This document shows, piece by piece, positions 7,727 to 18,277 of a stretch of 63,188 nucleotides of DNA. The notes below the pieces were generated by a model, which did no database searches, was not told the origin of the DNA, and worked only from the letters and a program-made list of their open reading frames with translations. This DNA comes from Ruminococcus flavefaciens MA2007 (lineage in GTDB: Bacteria > Bacillota > Clostridia > Oscillospirales > Ruminococcaceae). The position numbers and the translations under genes are program-made. The stretch's first letter is position 1. Every line of letters begins with the position of its first letter. Location: positions 1-63,188 of the forward strand of contig NZ_JHXF01000020.1 in NCBI RefSeq assembly GCF_000621845.1, written 5' to 3'.

Positions 7727-8614
7727 TTAATACTTTATTTTGCCCTCGGCAACCTTTTTAAGATGTGCACCGTAAGGTGATTTACCATACTTTTCAGCCG
7801 ACTTCATAAGTCCTGCATTGTCGATCCAGCCATTGATGAAAGCTATTTCCTCAGGAGCTGATATCTCGATCCCCTGACGGTTCTGAACCATCTGAACAAA
7901 GTTTGTAGCCTCTGCAAGGCTGTCCATCGTACCTGTATCAAGCCATGCAAAGCCACGTCCAAGAAGCTGAACATCAAGGAGATTATCATGGAGATACATC
8001 TCGTTGAGAGTTGTTATCTCAAGCTCCCCACGAGCAGAAGGCTTTACCTGATTTGCTCTTGCACTTACGCCTGCTGGGTAGAAGTAAAGACCTGTAACTG
8101 CATAGTTGCTCTTGGGATTAGCAGGCTTTTCTTCGATTGAGAGCGCGTGTCCGTCTTTGTCAAAATCAACTACACCGAAACGGTCAGGATCGGGAACATA
8201 GTAACCGAATACTGTTGCACGATTATTCTCTTCAGCGTTCTTCTTTGCAGCACGAAGTATGCTTCCAAAGCCGTTGCCGTAAAAGATGTTATCACCAAGT
8301 ACCATTGCACAAGCATCATTGCCTATGAACTCCTTGCCCAAAATGAACGCCTGAGCCAGCCCGTCAGGGCTGGGCTGTACTTTGTACCTTAAGTTGATAC
8401 CATACTGAGAACCGTCTCCGAGGAGTCTCTCAAAGTTCGGAAGATCAGTTGGTGTTGAGATAATAAGAATATCCTTGATACCTGCCAGCATAAGTGTTGA
8501 CAGCGGATAGTACACCATTGGTTTATCGTATACAGGAAGTAGCTGCTTCGATGTTACCATTGTCAATGGATAAAGTCTTGTGCCAGAGCCACCGGCGAGA
8601 ATTATTCCTTTCAT
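7727..8614 (-). CDS. rfbA: Glucose-1-phosphate thymidylyltransferase
   Basis: Makes dTDP-glucose from dTTP and glucose-1-phosphate, the first committed step to dTDP-rhamnose. The 295-residue protein matches the short RmlA class. The nucleotidyltransferase loop [13 protein letters not shown] is at 6-18, with [16 protein letters not shown] behind it, [11 protein letters not shown] near 105-115 and LDTGTMDSL near 225. Starts 2 nt before the end of the ugd-rfbA junction (2-nt gap), so it is read as part of the same message as ugd. Confidence 0.96.
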   Translation of the reverse strand: MKGIILAGGSGTRLYPLTMVTSKQLLPVYDKPMVYYPLSTLMLAGIKDILIISTPTDLPNFERLLGDGSQYGINLRYKVQPSPDGLAQAFILGKEFIGNDACAMVLGDNIFYGNGFGSILRAAKKNAEENNRATVFGYYVPDPDRFGVVDFDKDGHALSIEEKPANPKSNYAVTGLYFYPAGVSARANQVKPSARGELEITTLNEMYLHDNLLDVQLLGRGFAWLDTGTMDSLAEATNFVQMVQNRQGIEISAPEEIAFINGWIDNAGLMKSAEKYGKSPYGAHLKKVAEGKIKY

Positions 8615-8616
8615 TG

Positions 8617-9855
8617 TTAATCCCTCCTAAATAAATCTCTTGTGTAAACCTTATCCTGAATATCATCAAGACAAGAATCATATCTATTAGCTATAACTGC
8701 ATCTGACATCTTTTTAAACTTGTCAATGTCATTTACAACCAAACTACCAAAGAATGTATCTCCATCATTAAGCGTCGGCTCAAAAATGATAACCTTCGCA
8801 CCTTTTGCCTTAACACGCTTCATAACTCCTTGAATAGAACTCTGACGGAAATTATCACTATTTGATTTCATTGTAAGTCGATAAACACCAATAGTTACTT
8901 CTTTCTCTTTGCTCTTATCATAATCCGAATTATCACCATATGCATAATAACCAGCAAGCTGAAGAACACGATCAGCAATATAATCCTTACGAGTGCTATT
9001 AGAAGCAACGATAGCTGACATCATATTCTGAGGAACATCTGCATAGTTTGCAAGAAGCTGCTTTGTATCCTTTGGCAGACAATAGCCACCATAACCAAAT
9101 GAAGGATTATTGTAATGTGTGCCAATACGAGGATCAAGACAAACACCATTAATTATCTGCTGTGTGTCAAGTCCCTTCATTTCAGCGTATGTATCAAGCT
9201 CATTAAAATAACTTACACGAAGTGCAAGATATGTATTAGCAAAAAGCTTTACAGCTTCTGCTTCAGTAAATCCCATATATAAGGTATCAATATCCTCTTT
9301 GATAGCGCCCTGCTTAAGAAGACCAGCAAATTTATGAGCAGCATCAACAAGTCTATCATCGTTCATATCTGTTCCGACAATAATACGGCTTGGATAAAGA
9401 TTATCATAAAGAGCCTTTGATTCGCGAAGGAATTCAGGACTAAAAATGATATTATTGCTTCCTGTTTTCTCACGAACAGACTTTGTATATCCGACAGGAA
9501 CTGTAGACTTGATTACCATTATTGCACTGGGATTATACTTCATAACAAGCTCTATTACAGCTTCAACTGCGCTTGTATCAAAGAAATTTTTCTTGCTGTC
9601 ATAATTAGTTGGAGCTGCAATAACAACAAAATCTGCATCCTTATATGCTGCTTCGGCATCAAGTGTTGCTGTAAGATCAAGCTCCTTTTCAGCAAGATAC
9701 TTTTCAATATAATCGTCCTGTATCGGAGATTTCTTATTATTGATCAAATCAACCTTCTCAGGAATAATATCAACTGCTGTTACAGTATTATTCTGCGCAA
9801 GCAAAGTTGCTATTGAAAGTCCTACATATCCTGTTCCTGCTACTGCAATTTTCAT
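8617..9855 (-). CDS. ugd: UDP-glucose 6-dehydrogenase
   Basis: Oxidises UDP-glucose to UDP-glucuronate with two NAD, giving an acidic precursor for surface polysaccharide. The 412-residue protein has the NAD-binding GTGYVG at 7-12, [10 protein letters not shown] near 115-124, [14 protein letters not shown] near 139-152 and the catalytic Cys259 in [12 protein letters not shown] Shine-Dalgarno AGGAGG precedes the ATG. It is the first of the closely packed sugar-nucleotide genes. The 770-nt AT-rich gap upstream suggests a separate promoter; a TATAAT lies at 9877-9882 without a clear -35. Confidence 0.95.
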   Translation of the reverse strand: MKIAVAGTGYVGLSIATLLAQNNTVTAVDIIPEKVDLINNKKSPIQDDYIEKYLAEKELDLTATLDAEAAYKDADFVVIAAPTNYDSKKNFFDTSAVEAVIELVMKYNPSAIMVIKSTVPVGYTKSVREKTGSNNIIFSPEFLRESKALYDNLYPSRIIVGTDMNDDRLVDAAHKFAGLLKQGAIKEDIDTLYMGFTEAEAVKLFANTYLALRVSYFNELDTYAEMKGLDTQQIINGVCLDPRIGTHYNNPSFGYGGYCLPKDTKQLLANYADVPQNMMSAIVASNSTRKDYIADRVLQLAGYYAYGDNSDYDKSKEKEVTIGVYRLTMKSNSDNFRQSSIQGVMKRVKAKGAKVIIFEPTLNDGDTFFGSLVVNDIDKFKKMSDAVIANRYDSCLDDIQDKVYTRDLFRRD

Positions 9856-9925
9856 TTTTTTCCTCCTATGCTTTTCATTATATTATGTACCAGTTCTTCA
9901 TAATTTTTTGGCACATATATCATAA

Positions 9926-10622
9926 AATCATTATTATTATGAAGATCAAAACATCTTCAATTCTTTTACAAGAATAATCCATATTTCAAATGCTCTCACT
10001 TATTACACTGTTCATGGCTTTTTGTAAAAAAATAAGTTGTATGTGATTATATATATTCTTTAATTATATTATATACAACCGGAACAAAAATTCCTACTGT
10101 TACAAAATCCATTTTTCTTAATTTGTTTACAATTGTATAAATATCTGTCCGTTTTTGTTAACATTAAATGCTCATAACAGTCAATAAATGCAATCACCTC
10201 ACACTTATTTCCATGCTTTTCAATCACATAATTATATACATTAATTTGTTTATGCATTCCAGAAATCAGATAATAATTAACAAATTCATTTTCACTAGAT
10301 TCTTAAATTTCCGCCTTCATGTCATCTTTCGAATCATTATCATATTACACAAGAATCCCCGTTTCAACAGCTTTATGAAAAAACACCCATTCACGAATAA
10401 ACTCTGATTCATTTTTGGCAATGGCTGCAATTTCAAGTTAATATTTTTATGATATAACACTTTATTATATATCATCACTGTACTTCCTATAACAATACTT
10501 AATAAAGCACATTCTACTAACAATAAATCTTTTTACTGTTTATTCACATTAAAAACCATCAATTTTATGCCATAACTTATACATTTTTCTTAAAGTATCA
10601 TATTTCAAAATCTTTTCTGTAT
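9926..10622. other. AT-rich gap between wzx and ugd with possible gene remnant
   Basis: About 700 nt, strongly AT-rich, with no convincing complete gene. On the minus strand 10069-10257 is an open frame that extends further upstream to a TAA. It reads like protein (VYNYVIEKHGNKCEVIAFID) but has no clear Shine-Dalgarno sequence or homology I can name. It may be the remains of a gene lost from the polysaccharide locus. No RNA motif recognised. Confidence 0.4.
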
Positions 10623-12158
10623 TCAGCTTGTTTTTCTCCAAAATTTTCCAAGAACCCATGGTACAGCAACCTTAAACATTTTTGTCTTATGATAAATTAA
10701 AAAGAAAACAATATTAGGGATAATAATACAAATTACACACCGTATAAGCAACTCTAAAAACATGGATGAAAAATGGAATTGTATACATATTAAGTAAGTT
10801 AATATACAAGCAAGCGCAGTTACTGTTGCATAAAAGAAATGATAAAAAAAGTATTTTCCGATTTTTTCATTCTTAAAATAATGTACAAATACAATCTTTG
10901 AACCAAATCCAAAATTTATTATCAACAATGAAATTAATGTTGCACAAATAATTCCATAGACACCAAAAAAATATCCCAAAACAATATTCAAAACAAGATT
11001 TGCTACTGTTTCAGCAAGAGCACGATAACGATTCTCCCACCATAATCCTAAACCATCTGAATACAATCCACGAATATCTCCCATTTTTAGCGCATAATAA
11101 TAAACTGAAAAGAGGATCGCAACTTGCAATGGGAACATCATATTCTCACCTTGCCATAATTTCATAAATGGTTGGTATAGACAAACTAAACAAACTGTAC
11201 AAAAACCATTTAGCCACATATATACAAAATTAAGCTTTTCCATATCCTCATAATTCTTCTCAACGCTTTCTGTTACAACACTGTTTCCAATTCCTGATTG
11301 CATTGAAGATAAAATTACAACACAAAAACCTATTAATGTAGTAATAACATAATAATAGTTATTATACATTGCAGTAATTGTCAATCCTAAAAAAGAAGAT
11401 ATACAAATACTATCAAGAGAATTACGCGTAACTTGACAGACTTTATTAATAATTAAGCCTGATATTTTTACTTTTATTTCTTTTTTTTTCTCTTGACTAA
11501 CTTCACCCTTAGGTTTAAATTGCGAATACTTATTACTTACTATCCACGACAAAATTAAATTGTTTAAGATAGTTGAACAAGGCATTATAATTAATGAAAG
11601 ATAGTAGTTTTTAAATATTAATAGAACAATAATTTGAGCAATCTGCATCGCTCCCTGAGTTAATGTATTAATGTTACTTATTATATCATTACGCTGCATA
11701 ACTGTAGGAATACTCGCTTTATAAGCAAACAATACATAACTTAACACAGAATTAATAAGATATAGAAAAAAGGCAATATATATATTCACGCCATTTGGAA
11801 TATCCCCATGAATTAATAGTGTTAAAAAAGGCAACACACATATTCCCAAGCCAGTCATAACTATTGCAATTATTCTATAAATCTTTCGATATAAATTCAA
11901 GAGAGCACAAATCTCTTCGTTATCATCATCTGCTAACGGCTTGTACATACTATATACAAGTGCAGAACCGACTCCTAACTCTGAAAGACTTAAAACCTGA
12001 AGTATTGATGTACATAAACTGTTTAACCCCAAATAGTCAGCACCTAATACCTTAATCATTACCGTTCTATTTATGAAAGGTAACAACAGGACAACTACAC
12101 GATTAATACTTCCATAAAAAATACTTCTTTTAGTATTTTTAGCTCTTTGTATTTTCAC
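10623..12158 (-). CDS. Polysaccharide flippase, Wzx/MATE-like (oligosaccharide flippase family)
   Basis: Integral membrane protein of 511 residues with about 12-14 predicted transmembrane helices, of the PST/Wzx branch of the MOP superfamily. It is expected to flip undecaprenyl-linked repeat units across the membrane. The N-terminus (NTKRSIFYGSINRVVVLLLPFINRT in two pieces, then GLNSLCTSILQVLSLSELGVG) is the usual first half of this family: amphipathic start, then a Gly/Ser-rich helix. Its start overlaps the end of the DUF1919 gene by 4 nt, so they are co-translated. Base composition is much more AT-rich than in rfb genes, a common mark of exchanged serotype-like regions. Confidence 0.88.
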   Translation of the reverse strand: MKIQRAKNTKRSIFYGSINRVVVLLLPFINRTVMIKVLGADYLGLNSLCTSILQVLSLSELGVGSALVYSMYKPLADDDNEEICALLNLYRKIYRIIAIVMTGLGICVLPFLTLLIHGDIPNGVNIYIAFFLYLINSVLSYVLFAYKASIPTVMQRNDIISNINTLTQGAMQIAQIIVLLIFKNYYLSLIIMPCSTILNNLILSWIVSNKYSQFKPKGEVSQEKKKEIKVKISGLIINKVCQVTRNSLDSICISSFLGLTITAMYNNYYYVITTLIGFCVVILSSMQSGIGNSVVTESVEKNYEDMEKLNFVYMWLNGFCTVCLVCLYQPFMKLWQGENMMFPLQVAILFSVYYYALKMGDIRGLYSDGLGLWWENRYRALAETVANLVLNIVLGYFFGVYGIICATLISLLIINFGFGSKIVFVHYFKNEKIGKYFFYHFFYATVTALACILTYLICIQFHFSSMFLELLIRCVICIIIPNIVFFLIYHKTKMFKVAVPWVLGKFWRKTS

Positions 12159-12817
12159 TTTTTATCTCCATTCAGCCATGAAACAAAATCAAAAAAAGTC
12201 TCATAATATTTTAAGTAAGATCCCGGAACCGTATCCGTTATATTCGGTCTTACTATTCCTCTTTTATCTATTATCCATTTTTCACCTGGTAACTGTTGAC
12301 AGTTTTTATATTTCATATCATCTGTTGTAAAAATGTGTACAGGATACTTGCAATCTGCAATATGTTTAATTAATTCTCTATCATTATGCATATTCCATGA
12401 GTTTCCAATCACATATACTTTTTTTAAATTAATTCGTTTACAACGTCTTTCCCACGCAGCTATTGCCGACTTACAATCTTTATAATGCAAACAACATAGT
12501 TCGATATCTCCTACTCCTATTTTAGGATAGCATATTGACGAATCAATCGGATCTATATATGAATCTTCAATTGGATACGGTTTTGTCGATAAATAATAAG
12601 GAAGATTATCAACAAGTTTGACAAAATTTTCATCTTCAATAAACATATTAATCGTTGGAGATTTAAACTCTATACCAAGTTGAGAATAAATAACTCCTCC
12701 AATGCAGTTTTGAGCTATTAATGTAAAATCCTTATCTTTAATTCTTATTCGATAGCTTAAGTTTTTACATTTTCTTCTTACTCTCATTATAAATTCTTTT
12801 ACTTTATACATTTTCAA
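12155..12817 (-). CDS. DUF1919 polysaccharide-biosynthesis protein
   Basis: A 220-residue soluble protein whose core matches the DUF1919 family found in exopolysaccharide loci. DFTLIAQNCIGGVIYSQLG is at 29-47, followed by SPTINMFIEDENFVKLV, where the usual family pattern is a buried strand, NC-GG and a large F/Y cluster. Function of the family is not established; it is often placed beside glycosyltransferases and may act as one or as an acyl/phospho-transfer factor. Overlaps its neighbours by 4 nt (wzx) and 14 nt (GT4), so it sits inside an operon. Confidence 0.7.
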   Translation of the reverse strand: MKMYKVKEFIMRVRRKCKNLSYRIRIKDKDFTLIAQNCIGGVIYSQLGIEFKSPTINMFIEDENFVKLVDNLPYYLSTKPYPIEDSYIDPIDSSICYPKIGVGDIELCCLHYKDCKSAIAAWERRCKRINLKKVYVIGNSWNMHNDRELIKHIADCKYPVHIFTTDDMKYKNCQQLPGEKWIIDKRGIVRPNITDTVPGSYLKYYETFFDFVSWLNGDKK

Positions 12818-13949
12818 CTCCTACTAATTTTGAATAAATACACTCTATCTCATTTACACATCGTTCGATTAAGAATGTTTTTATTGCATTCGCACGTGCC
12901 TGATCTCCCATTTTAACACACATTTTTTTATCTTGTATCAAAACAGCCATTTTATTTGCCAATTCTTCAATATTATCTAATTCATAAAGGAAACCATTAT
13001 AACCATCAACTATCAATTCTGTAGTTCCACCTGTATTACTACCAATCACAGGAATCCCCCCCAACTGGGCCTCTACAGTTACACGACCAAAAGCTTCAGC
13101 ACGCGAACAAACCAATTCAAAATCTATTTTTTTTCTAATAGAAGGCATATCATTCACAACTCCAAGGAGAGTCACATGTGATTTCAAACTTGAAGGTATG
13201 TCAATATTCCCACTTCCAGCAACAAACAAATGAAAATTTGTAATTCCCATTCTAATTAGTTTTTCACACGCCTGCAATGCTTGTTTCTGTCCTTTGGCGT
13301 ATCCTATCCTTCCAGAAATAAGTATATTGCAGTTTGAATGTTGTTCTTTTTCGATATTTTGTATAATATTTTTTGAACTTACACCATTATATACTACAAC
13401 CTTCTTTTGTTTATCTAACAATGTATAGTGATTTGCAACAGCATTTGAATTAAAAATAAAGCAATCTGTTGTATTGTTCATAAAGTGATAATATTTTTTT
13501 TTATTTATAAGAGGATACATATTAAAATCCAAATCTGCAAACTCCCTAATATGCCATACATGTTTGACATTACATCTTTCATGTATCAACCCACCTATTG
13601 AAATAACACTTGTATTTGTATGTATTATATCAATATGCTCTTTTTTTACAATATTTGATATCTTTTTAGCTGTTATTAAATTAACAAACTGATGATAAAA
13701 ATACCATATTGCCTTTTTTCGCAACCAACCTAAACAAGTTCCTTTAACTATACACCAGCGATAATAAGGCATTACAATTACCTTAATATTATGTTTTAAT
13801 AATTCCTTATAAAATGTTCCCTTAGTTGAACGAGTTAAAACATATATTTGATGTTTTTTTTCAAGAATACTTATAATTTCAAGCAATGACTTACTAGCCC
13901 CATTTAAATCATCTTCATGACCTATGAATAAGATTTTCATTCTTTTCAC
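12804..13949 (-). CDS. Glycosyltransferase family 4
   Basis: A GT-B retaining glycosyltransferase of 381 residues. The N-terminal domain has the NGASKSLLEII loop that binds acceptor phosphate. The C-terminal domain carries the donor-binding ISGRIGYAKGQKQAL and the E-x7-E motif region, SRAEAFGRVTVEAQLGGIPV with both Glu residues, followed by GSNTGGTTELI. It probably adds one sugar to the lipid-linked repeat unit on the cytoplasmic face. Donor and linkage cannot be read from the sequence. Overlaps the WbsX-like gene upstream by 35 nt. Confidence 0.9.
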   Translation of the reverse strand: MKRMKILFIGHEDDLNGASKSLLEIISILEKKHQIYVLTRSTKGTFYKELLKHNIKVIVMPYYRWCIVKGTCLGWLRKKAIWYFYHQFVNLITAKKISNIVKKEHIDIIHTNTSVISIGGLIHERCNVKHVWHIREFADLDFNMYPLINKKKYYHFMNNTTDCFIFNSNAVANHYTLLDKQKKVVVYNGVSSKNIIQNIEKEQHSNCNILISGRIGYAKGQKQALQACEKLIRMGITNFHLFVAGSGNIDIPSSLKSHVTLLGVVNDMPSIRKKIDFELVCSRAEAFGRVTVEAQLGGIPVIGSNTGGTTELIVDGYNGFLYELDNIEELANKMAVLIQDKKMCVKMGDQARANAIKTFLIERCVNEIECIYSKLVGVENV

Positions 13950-15030
13950 CTGTTTTCTTTATAGCTTCAAGATACTCATATCTATTTTTCTCATCTGGTT
14001 CTAAATAAGCACCTTCGCCCCATTCGTTCCATGCATTAATAAAAATATAACGATTCTTTTCATATCGAGCTTTTTTTCTTTGATAATTAAGATACTTACT
14101 AAATTTCTTTGGAGTACTACCTATATGAATACTTGCTCCCCTACTTCTTCTGGGCGAATTATCCCATCCAACGTATCCTCCAACAAAACGCTCCTTATTC
14201 TTAAATAAATTACCCTTTCTATTCAGAATACTTCGCCATATAGTATTAAAAGAATATACTCTTGAAAACGACCCTTTGCTCATTAAATTGTAAACATAGG
14301 TTCTTAATCGGTCAACTACTTTATTAATTGTTTTTCGCCTATAAGTTACCGTATACATAGGTTCAAACTCTACATAAGCTTTTGAATTTTTGCAAATCGG
14401 TTTATCTTGAAATCCATTTAGCTCTTCAACTATATAAATCCCTTTATAACCTTCTTCAATACATCTTTTATCCCAATAATTAATCATATCATCACAATTA
14501 GGAATATTATTACAACGATAAATTACAAATACTGGTTTTTTATCTATAAATATATAATTAGGATCCCTAAAAAAAGTTAAAATATATTGAAAATGTTTTT
14601 CCCATTCAGGCTCATTCCCATATTTTTGTGGCATAATTATAGATTTTGATTGTCCATCCCATGATCTTGTCCAAGGTTCATTTGCCCAACAAAGCATATA
14701 TGGTAACTTTTCTCCTTCAAAATCGCGTATTAACTCTAACGGTTTCTCAAGCAATAGTTTCCCATTAAACCAATAATGATAATAACAAAAACCGTTTATG
14801 CCATATTTACTTGCAAGCCTCATTTGCGATAGCATATTATTTAAATCATTTAGGTCATAATAATTATTATTGAGCGGAATACGTGGTTGATAATGATTTT
14901 TATATAATGGCTTTGCTTTTTTCACATTCACCCATTCTGTAAATCCCTTTCCCCACCATTCATCATTCTCTTTAATTGCGTGGAACTGAGGTAAATGAAA
15001 TGCAATTATCATTTCTTTACGTTCTATCAT
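13915..15030 (-). CDS. GH99-like / WbsX-family polysaccharide protein
   Basis: A 371-residue protein of the WbsX group (glycoside hydrolase family 99-like domain). IAFHLPQFHAIKENDEWW is followed by GKGFTEWVNVKKAKPLYKNH, then CYYHYWFNGKLLLEKPL, LCWANEPWTRSWDG and, near the end, INAWNEWGEGAYLEPD. These are the conserved Trp/Glu-rich blocks of the family. Such proteins occur in O-antigen and capsule loci, where they are thought to act on mannose-type glycans, as transferase or hydrolase. I place the start at 15030, because an AGAGGAG precedes that ATG; a longer frame begins at 15069 without one. Confidence 0.85.
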   Translation of the reverse strand: MIERKEMIIAFHLPQFHAIKENDEWWGKGFTEWVNVKKAKPLYKNHYQPRIPLNNNYYDLNDLNNMLSQMRLASKYGINGFCYYHYWFNGKLLLEKPLELIRDFEGEKLPYMLCWANEPWTRSWDGQSKSIIMPQKYGNEPEWEKHFQYILTFFRDPNYIFIDKKPVFVIYRCNNIPNCDDMINYWDKRCIEEGYKGIYIVEELNGFQDKPICKNSKAYVEFEPMYTVTYRRKTINKVVDRLRTYVYNLMSKGSFSRVYSFNTIWRSILNRKGNLFKNKERFVGGYVGWDNSPRRSRGASIHIGSTPKKFSKYLNYQRKKARYEKNRYIFINAWNEWGEGAYLEPDEKNRYEYLEAIKKTGEKNENLIHRS

Positions 15031-16267
15031 AATTAATTCTCCTCTTGTTATTTGAAGTTTCAAATCCATATATATAAAACAAGCAACCTAACGCTGGGGC
15101 AATATTAGCGGCCTCAAAACAATAATAAATCAAAGCCGCTATAACTCCTGCATAAAAATATTTATTTGCAATAATAAACTTTTTGTCTTTTTTAAATTTA
15201 TAAAAGCATATTACAAGTCCCAAAATCAAGAAAAACACACCTACTAAGCCATATTGTAGAAGAAGCTGCAATACTGTATTATGTGCTCCAAATGCCTTAC
15301 TTGTACCCGGTAAACTTATATAAGCGCCATATTCAACAGAACCATATCCCCAAAGTAAACTTCCGTTTATTTTATTAATTGCTTTTTCCCATATATCAGT
15401 TCTTCCAGAAAAAGTCATACTTTTTCCAAATTTATTTTTTATTATATCAGCAATTATTCCATTATTTGAAAAAGTATTATTAAACACCAAAAAATACATC
15501 ATAGCTATATAAAATAATATAATTGTCTTAATATCAACTATTTTAAATATCAATGATTTTTCTTTTCCTATTACGAGAAAAAAGAATATAACTAAAAAAA
15601 ACAATTCTGCCAAAAGCCCTGTAACCGAGAAAGATATTAAATATGTTAGAATTGAAATGCTAAATAGGATAACTGATGAAATTATTTTTTTATCAAAATA
15701 ATAATTTATAAATGATCCTAATGAAATGAAAGGAAATATATAAGCACCAAATCCATTATCAACACCTAAAAAATACACACTATTTGCTTGTTCTATCGTC
15801 ATCTCATGAAGATATTGTTTATAAAAACCATCAGGCAAAAATATAAGAGACAATAAATTAATAAACATGATAAATACAATATAACTATAAACTATACTAA
15901 TAGTACTTTTATTTGATCTTCTTCCAAGGTTCAACATAGTTATTACTGAAAGTAGATATAAAACCATTGTATTTACGCTTGAAATAAATTCACTCTTATT
16001 ATTTTTAAAAGTTATAAATAAATTAGCACTAAAAAATCCGATTATACATATTATAATCTCCCAATCAACAATTTTTTTTGATGTAATAAAAAAAATTCCC
16101 ACTTCTATAAAAAGGAACAATAATCTATAATAATTTAAATATCCCATTATTCCCATATTTGTAACAGCAACAGGAGTGAACACAATTAACATCTGTATAA
16201 TAATTATACAAGCTTTAATCAACGATTTTATATTAATTTTCATCTCATTTTTACATAAAACAAGCAT
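15017..16267 (-). CDS. O-antigen ligase/polymerase family protein (Wzy-like)
   Basis: Polytopic membrane protein, about 416 residues, with roughly 10-12 predicted helices and a large loop that contains SMTFSGRTDIWEKAI and GAHNTVLQLLLQYGLVG. These two blocks are the O-antigen polymerase/ligase (Wzy_C) signature. The likely role is polymerising lipid-linked repeat units outside the membrane, together with the flippase in this locus. The start at 16267 is chosen for the GAGGA just upstream; a longer frame begins with GTG at 16306. Extremely AT-rich, with many Ile and Phe codons of the ATA/TTT type. The 190 nt upstream hold no recognisable gene. Confidence 0.85.
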   Translation of the reverse strand: MLVLCKNEMKINIKSLIKACIIIIQMLIVFTPVAVTNMGIMGYLNYYRLLFLFIEVGIFFITSKKIVDWEIIICIIGFFSANLFITFKNNKSEFISSVNTMVLYLLSVITMLNLGRRSNKSTISIVYSYIVFIMFINLLSLIFLPDGFYKQYLHEMTIEQANSVYFLGVDNGFGAYIFPFISLGSFINYYFDKKIISSVILFSISILTYLISFSVTGLLAELFFLVIFFFLVIGKEKSLIFKIVDIKTIILFYIAMMYFLVFNNTFSNNGIIADIIKNKFGKSMTFSGRTDIWEKAINKINGSLLWGYGSVEYGAYISLPGTSKAFGAHNTVLQLLLQYGLVGVFFLILGLVICFYKFKKDKKFIIANKYFYAGVIAALIYYCFEAANIAPALGCLFYIYGFETSNNKRRINYDRT

Positions 16268-16455
16268 TTTACCATCCTCAACAATTTGAAAAATTCTTTT
16301 TAACACATCACATACTTCATATTCTACATACAGCTAATATACTACGTTTTACAATTCAAATACTATAAAAATAATATATTGATATGTTTATATTAGACCT
16401 CTTCAACTAATACTTGAATTATTCTCAAGAATTAAATATTTTTAACTATCACCCA

Positions 16456-17526
16456 TTATAAAATAACGTTTTCCTTTTCTTCACGTATGTTATTAATCAT
16501 ACGTTCAAACGCTTGCTTAAGTGAAAAATATGAATTCCAACCAATTCCTATAAGTTTATTAACATCAAGCATCATATAAAGTGTTGAAGCATACCCAAGC
16601 TTTTCAATATCTGAAAGCTCAATCTTCACACTTATATCTCCCCCTGACACATCATTAGCAACCATTTCTGCCATTTCAAGAATTGAACAATATGTTCTGG
16701 GGTTAGCAGCATTATAACACTCTTTGTTTTTCCCATTAAGAAGAACCGTGAGGATTGCCGTAACACTATCAGCAGTATAAAGATAACAACGTTCTGTCTC
16801 ACCTTTTGTTTTTAATACTATATCTTTTTTATTTATAGCAGAACGCATGAACTCAGCAAAAACCCTGCCGTCATCAAAAGAAACGCCGGGACCGAAAGTC
16901 TGAGTAAGCCTTATACACTTTACAGGTACTTCGTACTGAGACGCATAGGAAGAACACATGGATTCACATATCTGCTTGCTTATCGGATAGCAATTTCTTA
17001 CATTTGAAGTATCAAAGCCTGCTACCTCGCTCTCTGTGACAATATGTCCTTTATCAGGATGACCGTAGACCTCCATACTGGAAAGATAAACTACGGAAGC
17101 AACATTTTTCACTCTTGCTAGCTCAAGAATATTCCTTGTGCCATTAATTGCAGTAGTTATTGTTTCAACAGGCTCATCTATAAAACTCTTACTTGAAGTC
17201 ACACTCGCTCCGTGGACGATAAAATCAATATTCTCTGATATATCTGGCATATTCTTTATATTGCCTAAGACAAAACTCAGTCCTGGATACGCTATCTCAT
17301 CCTCAAATACATTATTTGCTTTTTCCATATTGCGAACAAGAGCAATCACTTTAACATTGAGTTCTTTTTTTTTGCTGGCATATATTACGGATTTAATAAG
17401 ATTAAGACCTATAAGTCCTGTTGCACCTGTAACCAAAATCGTTTTATTACTAAGCTTATCCCATGGTATAAAATTTACTGAACTTACATACTCAAAATCT
17501 TCTATCATTACAGAACTATTTTTCAT
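16456..17526 (-). CDS. NAD-dependent epimerase/dehydratase (extended SDR)
   Basis: A 356-residue sugar-nucleotide SDR. The NAD-binding GATGLIGLNLI is at 34-44, YLSSMEVYGHP near 147-157, and the catalytic pair in CYPISKQICE (Y-x3-K). LTQTFGPGVSFDDGRVFAEF matches nucleoside-diphosphate-sugar epimerases. Substrate cannot be assigned. It directly follows a CTP-dependent cytidylyltransferase (11-nt gap), so a CDP-linked substrate is plausible, in line with TarJ-TarI-type pairs, although this enzyme is not a TarJ-type alcohol dehydrogenase. AGGAGAAGG precedes the ATG. Confidence 0.85.
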   Translation of the reverse strand: MKNSSVMIEDFEYVSSVNFIPWDKLSNKTILVTGATGLIGLNLIKSVIYASKKKELNVKVIALVRNMEKANNVFEDEIAYPGLSFVLGNIKNMPDISENIDFIVHGASVTSSKSFIDEPVETITTAINGTRNILELARVKNVASVVYLSSMEVYGHPDKGHIVTESEVAGFDTSNVRNCYPISKQICESMCSSYASQYEVPVKCIRLTQTFGPGVSFDDGRVFAEFMRSAINKKDIVLKTKGETERCYLYTADSVTAILTVLLNGKNKECYNAANPRTYCSILEMAEMVANDVSGGDISVKIELSDIEKLGYASTLYMMLDVNKLIGIGWNSYFSLKQAFERMINNIREEKENVIL

Positions 17527-17537
17527 ACCTTCTCCTA

Positions 17538-18272
17538 TCAGCTTATATAAATCTGCTCATTCTCTTTTGCTTCAAGAACAGCTCTCATCGTAAAAAAATC
17601 ATCAGGTGTAGTTATTTTGATATTTTCATAGGGACCGTCTATCATATAGAGTTCACGGCCGAAGCTCTTCATAAGAGTACAGGAATCTATAGCGTTGGTG
17701 ATTCCTTCCTCTATAGCCTTATTTTGAACCTCAAGTATATCGTTGAGCCAAAAGCTCTGAGGAGCTTTTGCTACACGAGAATGAGCTCTTGACGGTACTT
17801 CACAAATCTTATTGTTATCATCAACGACAACTATTGTTTCCTTGACTATTCCGGATGTTATGCAACAGCCATTCTTCTTTACACATTCGATATTTTGAGT
17901 AAGGAGATCAGGATTAATAAGTGGACGTACACCGTCATGTATCAGTACAACAGCCTCATCTTCACCTGCCACCTCTTTTGCGGCAACTAACCCATTATAT
18001 ATTGAAAGCTGACCCGTTTCGCCACCTGGAACAATTTTTCTCACTTTTTTAATCATATATCTTTCAATAAGACCTTCAAGATATGGTATCCATTCCTTAA
18101 CAGAAGCAATCACCACATCGGTAATATCATCATTTTTTTCAAAATGTTCAAGAGTATGTATTATTATTGGTTTATTAAAAATCTCAAGAAACTGTTTGGG
18201 TTTGTCCTTGCTATGCATTCTACTTCCGACACCGCCTGCAAAAATTACACCTATATTCTTCATTTTTCTCAT
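17538..18272 (-). CDS. IspD/TarI-family cytidylyltransferase
   Basis: Transfers CMP from CTP to a sugar- or polyol-phosphate. The 244-residue GT-A-like fold has the CTP-binding loop FAGGVGSRMHSKDKPKQFLE near 11-30, VLIHDGVRPLINPD near 128-141 and the RAHSRVAKAPQSF segment near 182-194. The loop is that of IspD, but the length, the KPKQF pairing and the surrounding polysaccharide genes favour a TarI/Bcs1-like role (for example CDP-ribitol) over isoprenoid synthesis. A LicD gene two genes upstream would be the natural user of such a CDP-activated group. The true substrate is unknown. Confidence 0.8.
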   Translation of the reverse strand: MRKMKNIGVIFAGGVGSRMHSKDKPKQFLEIFNKPIIIHTLEHFEKNDDITDVVIASVKEWIPYLEGLIERYMIKKVRKIVPGGETGQLSIYNGLVAAKEVAGEDEAVVLIHDGVRPLINPDLLTQNIECVKKNGCCITSGIVKETIVVVDDNNKICEVPSRAHSRVAKAPQSFWLNDILEVQNKAIEEGITNAIDSCTLMKSFGRELYMIDGPYENIKITTPDDFFTMRAVLEAKENEQIYIS

Positions 18273-18277
18273 TCTCC

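Noticed and set aside
10317..10523. Minus-strand frame of 68 codons in the AT-rich gap
   Set aside because: No ribosome-binding site, and the composition is what an AT-rich gap gives by chance.
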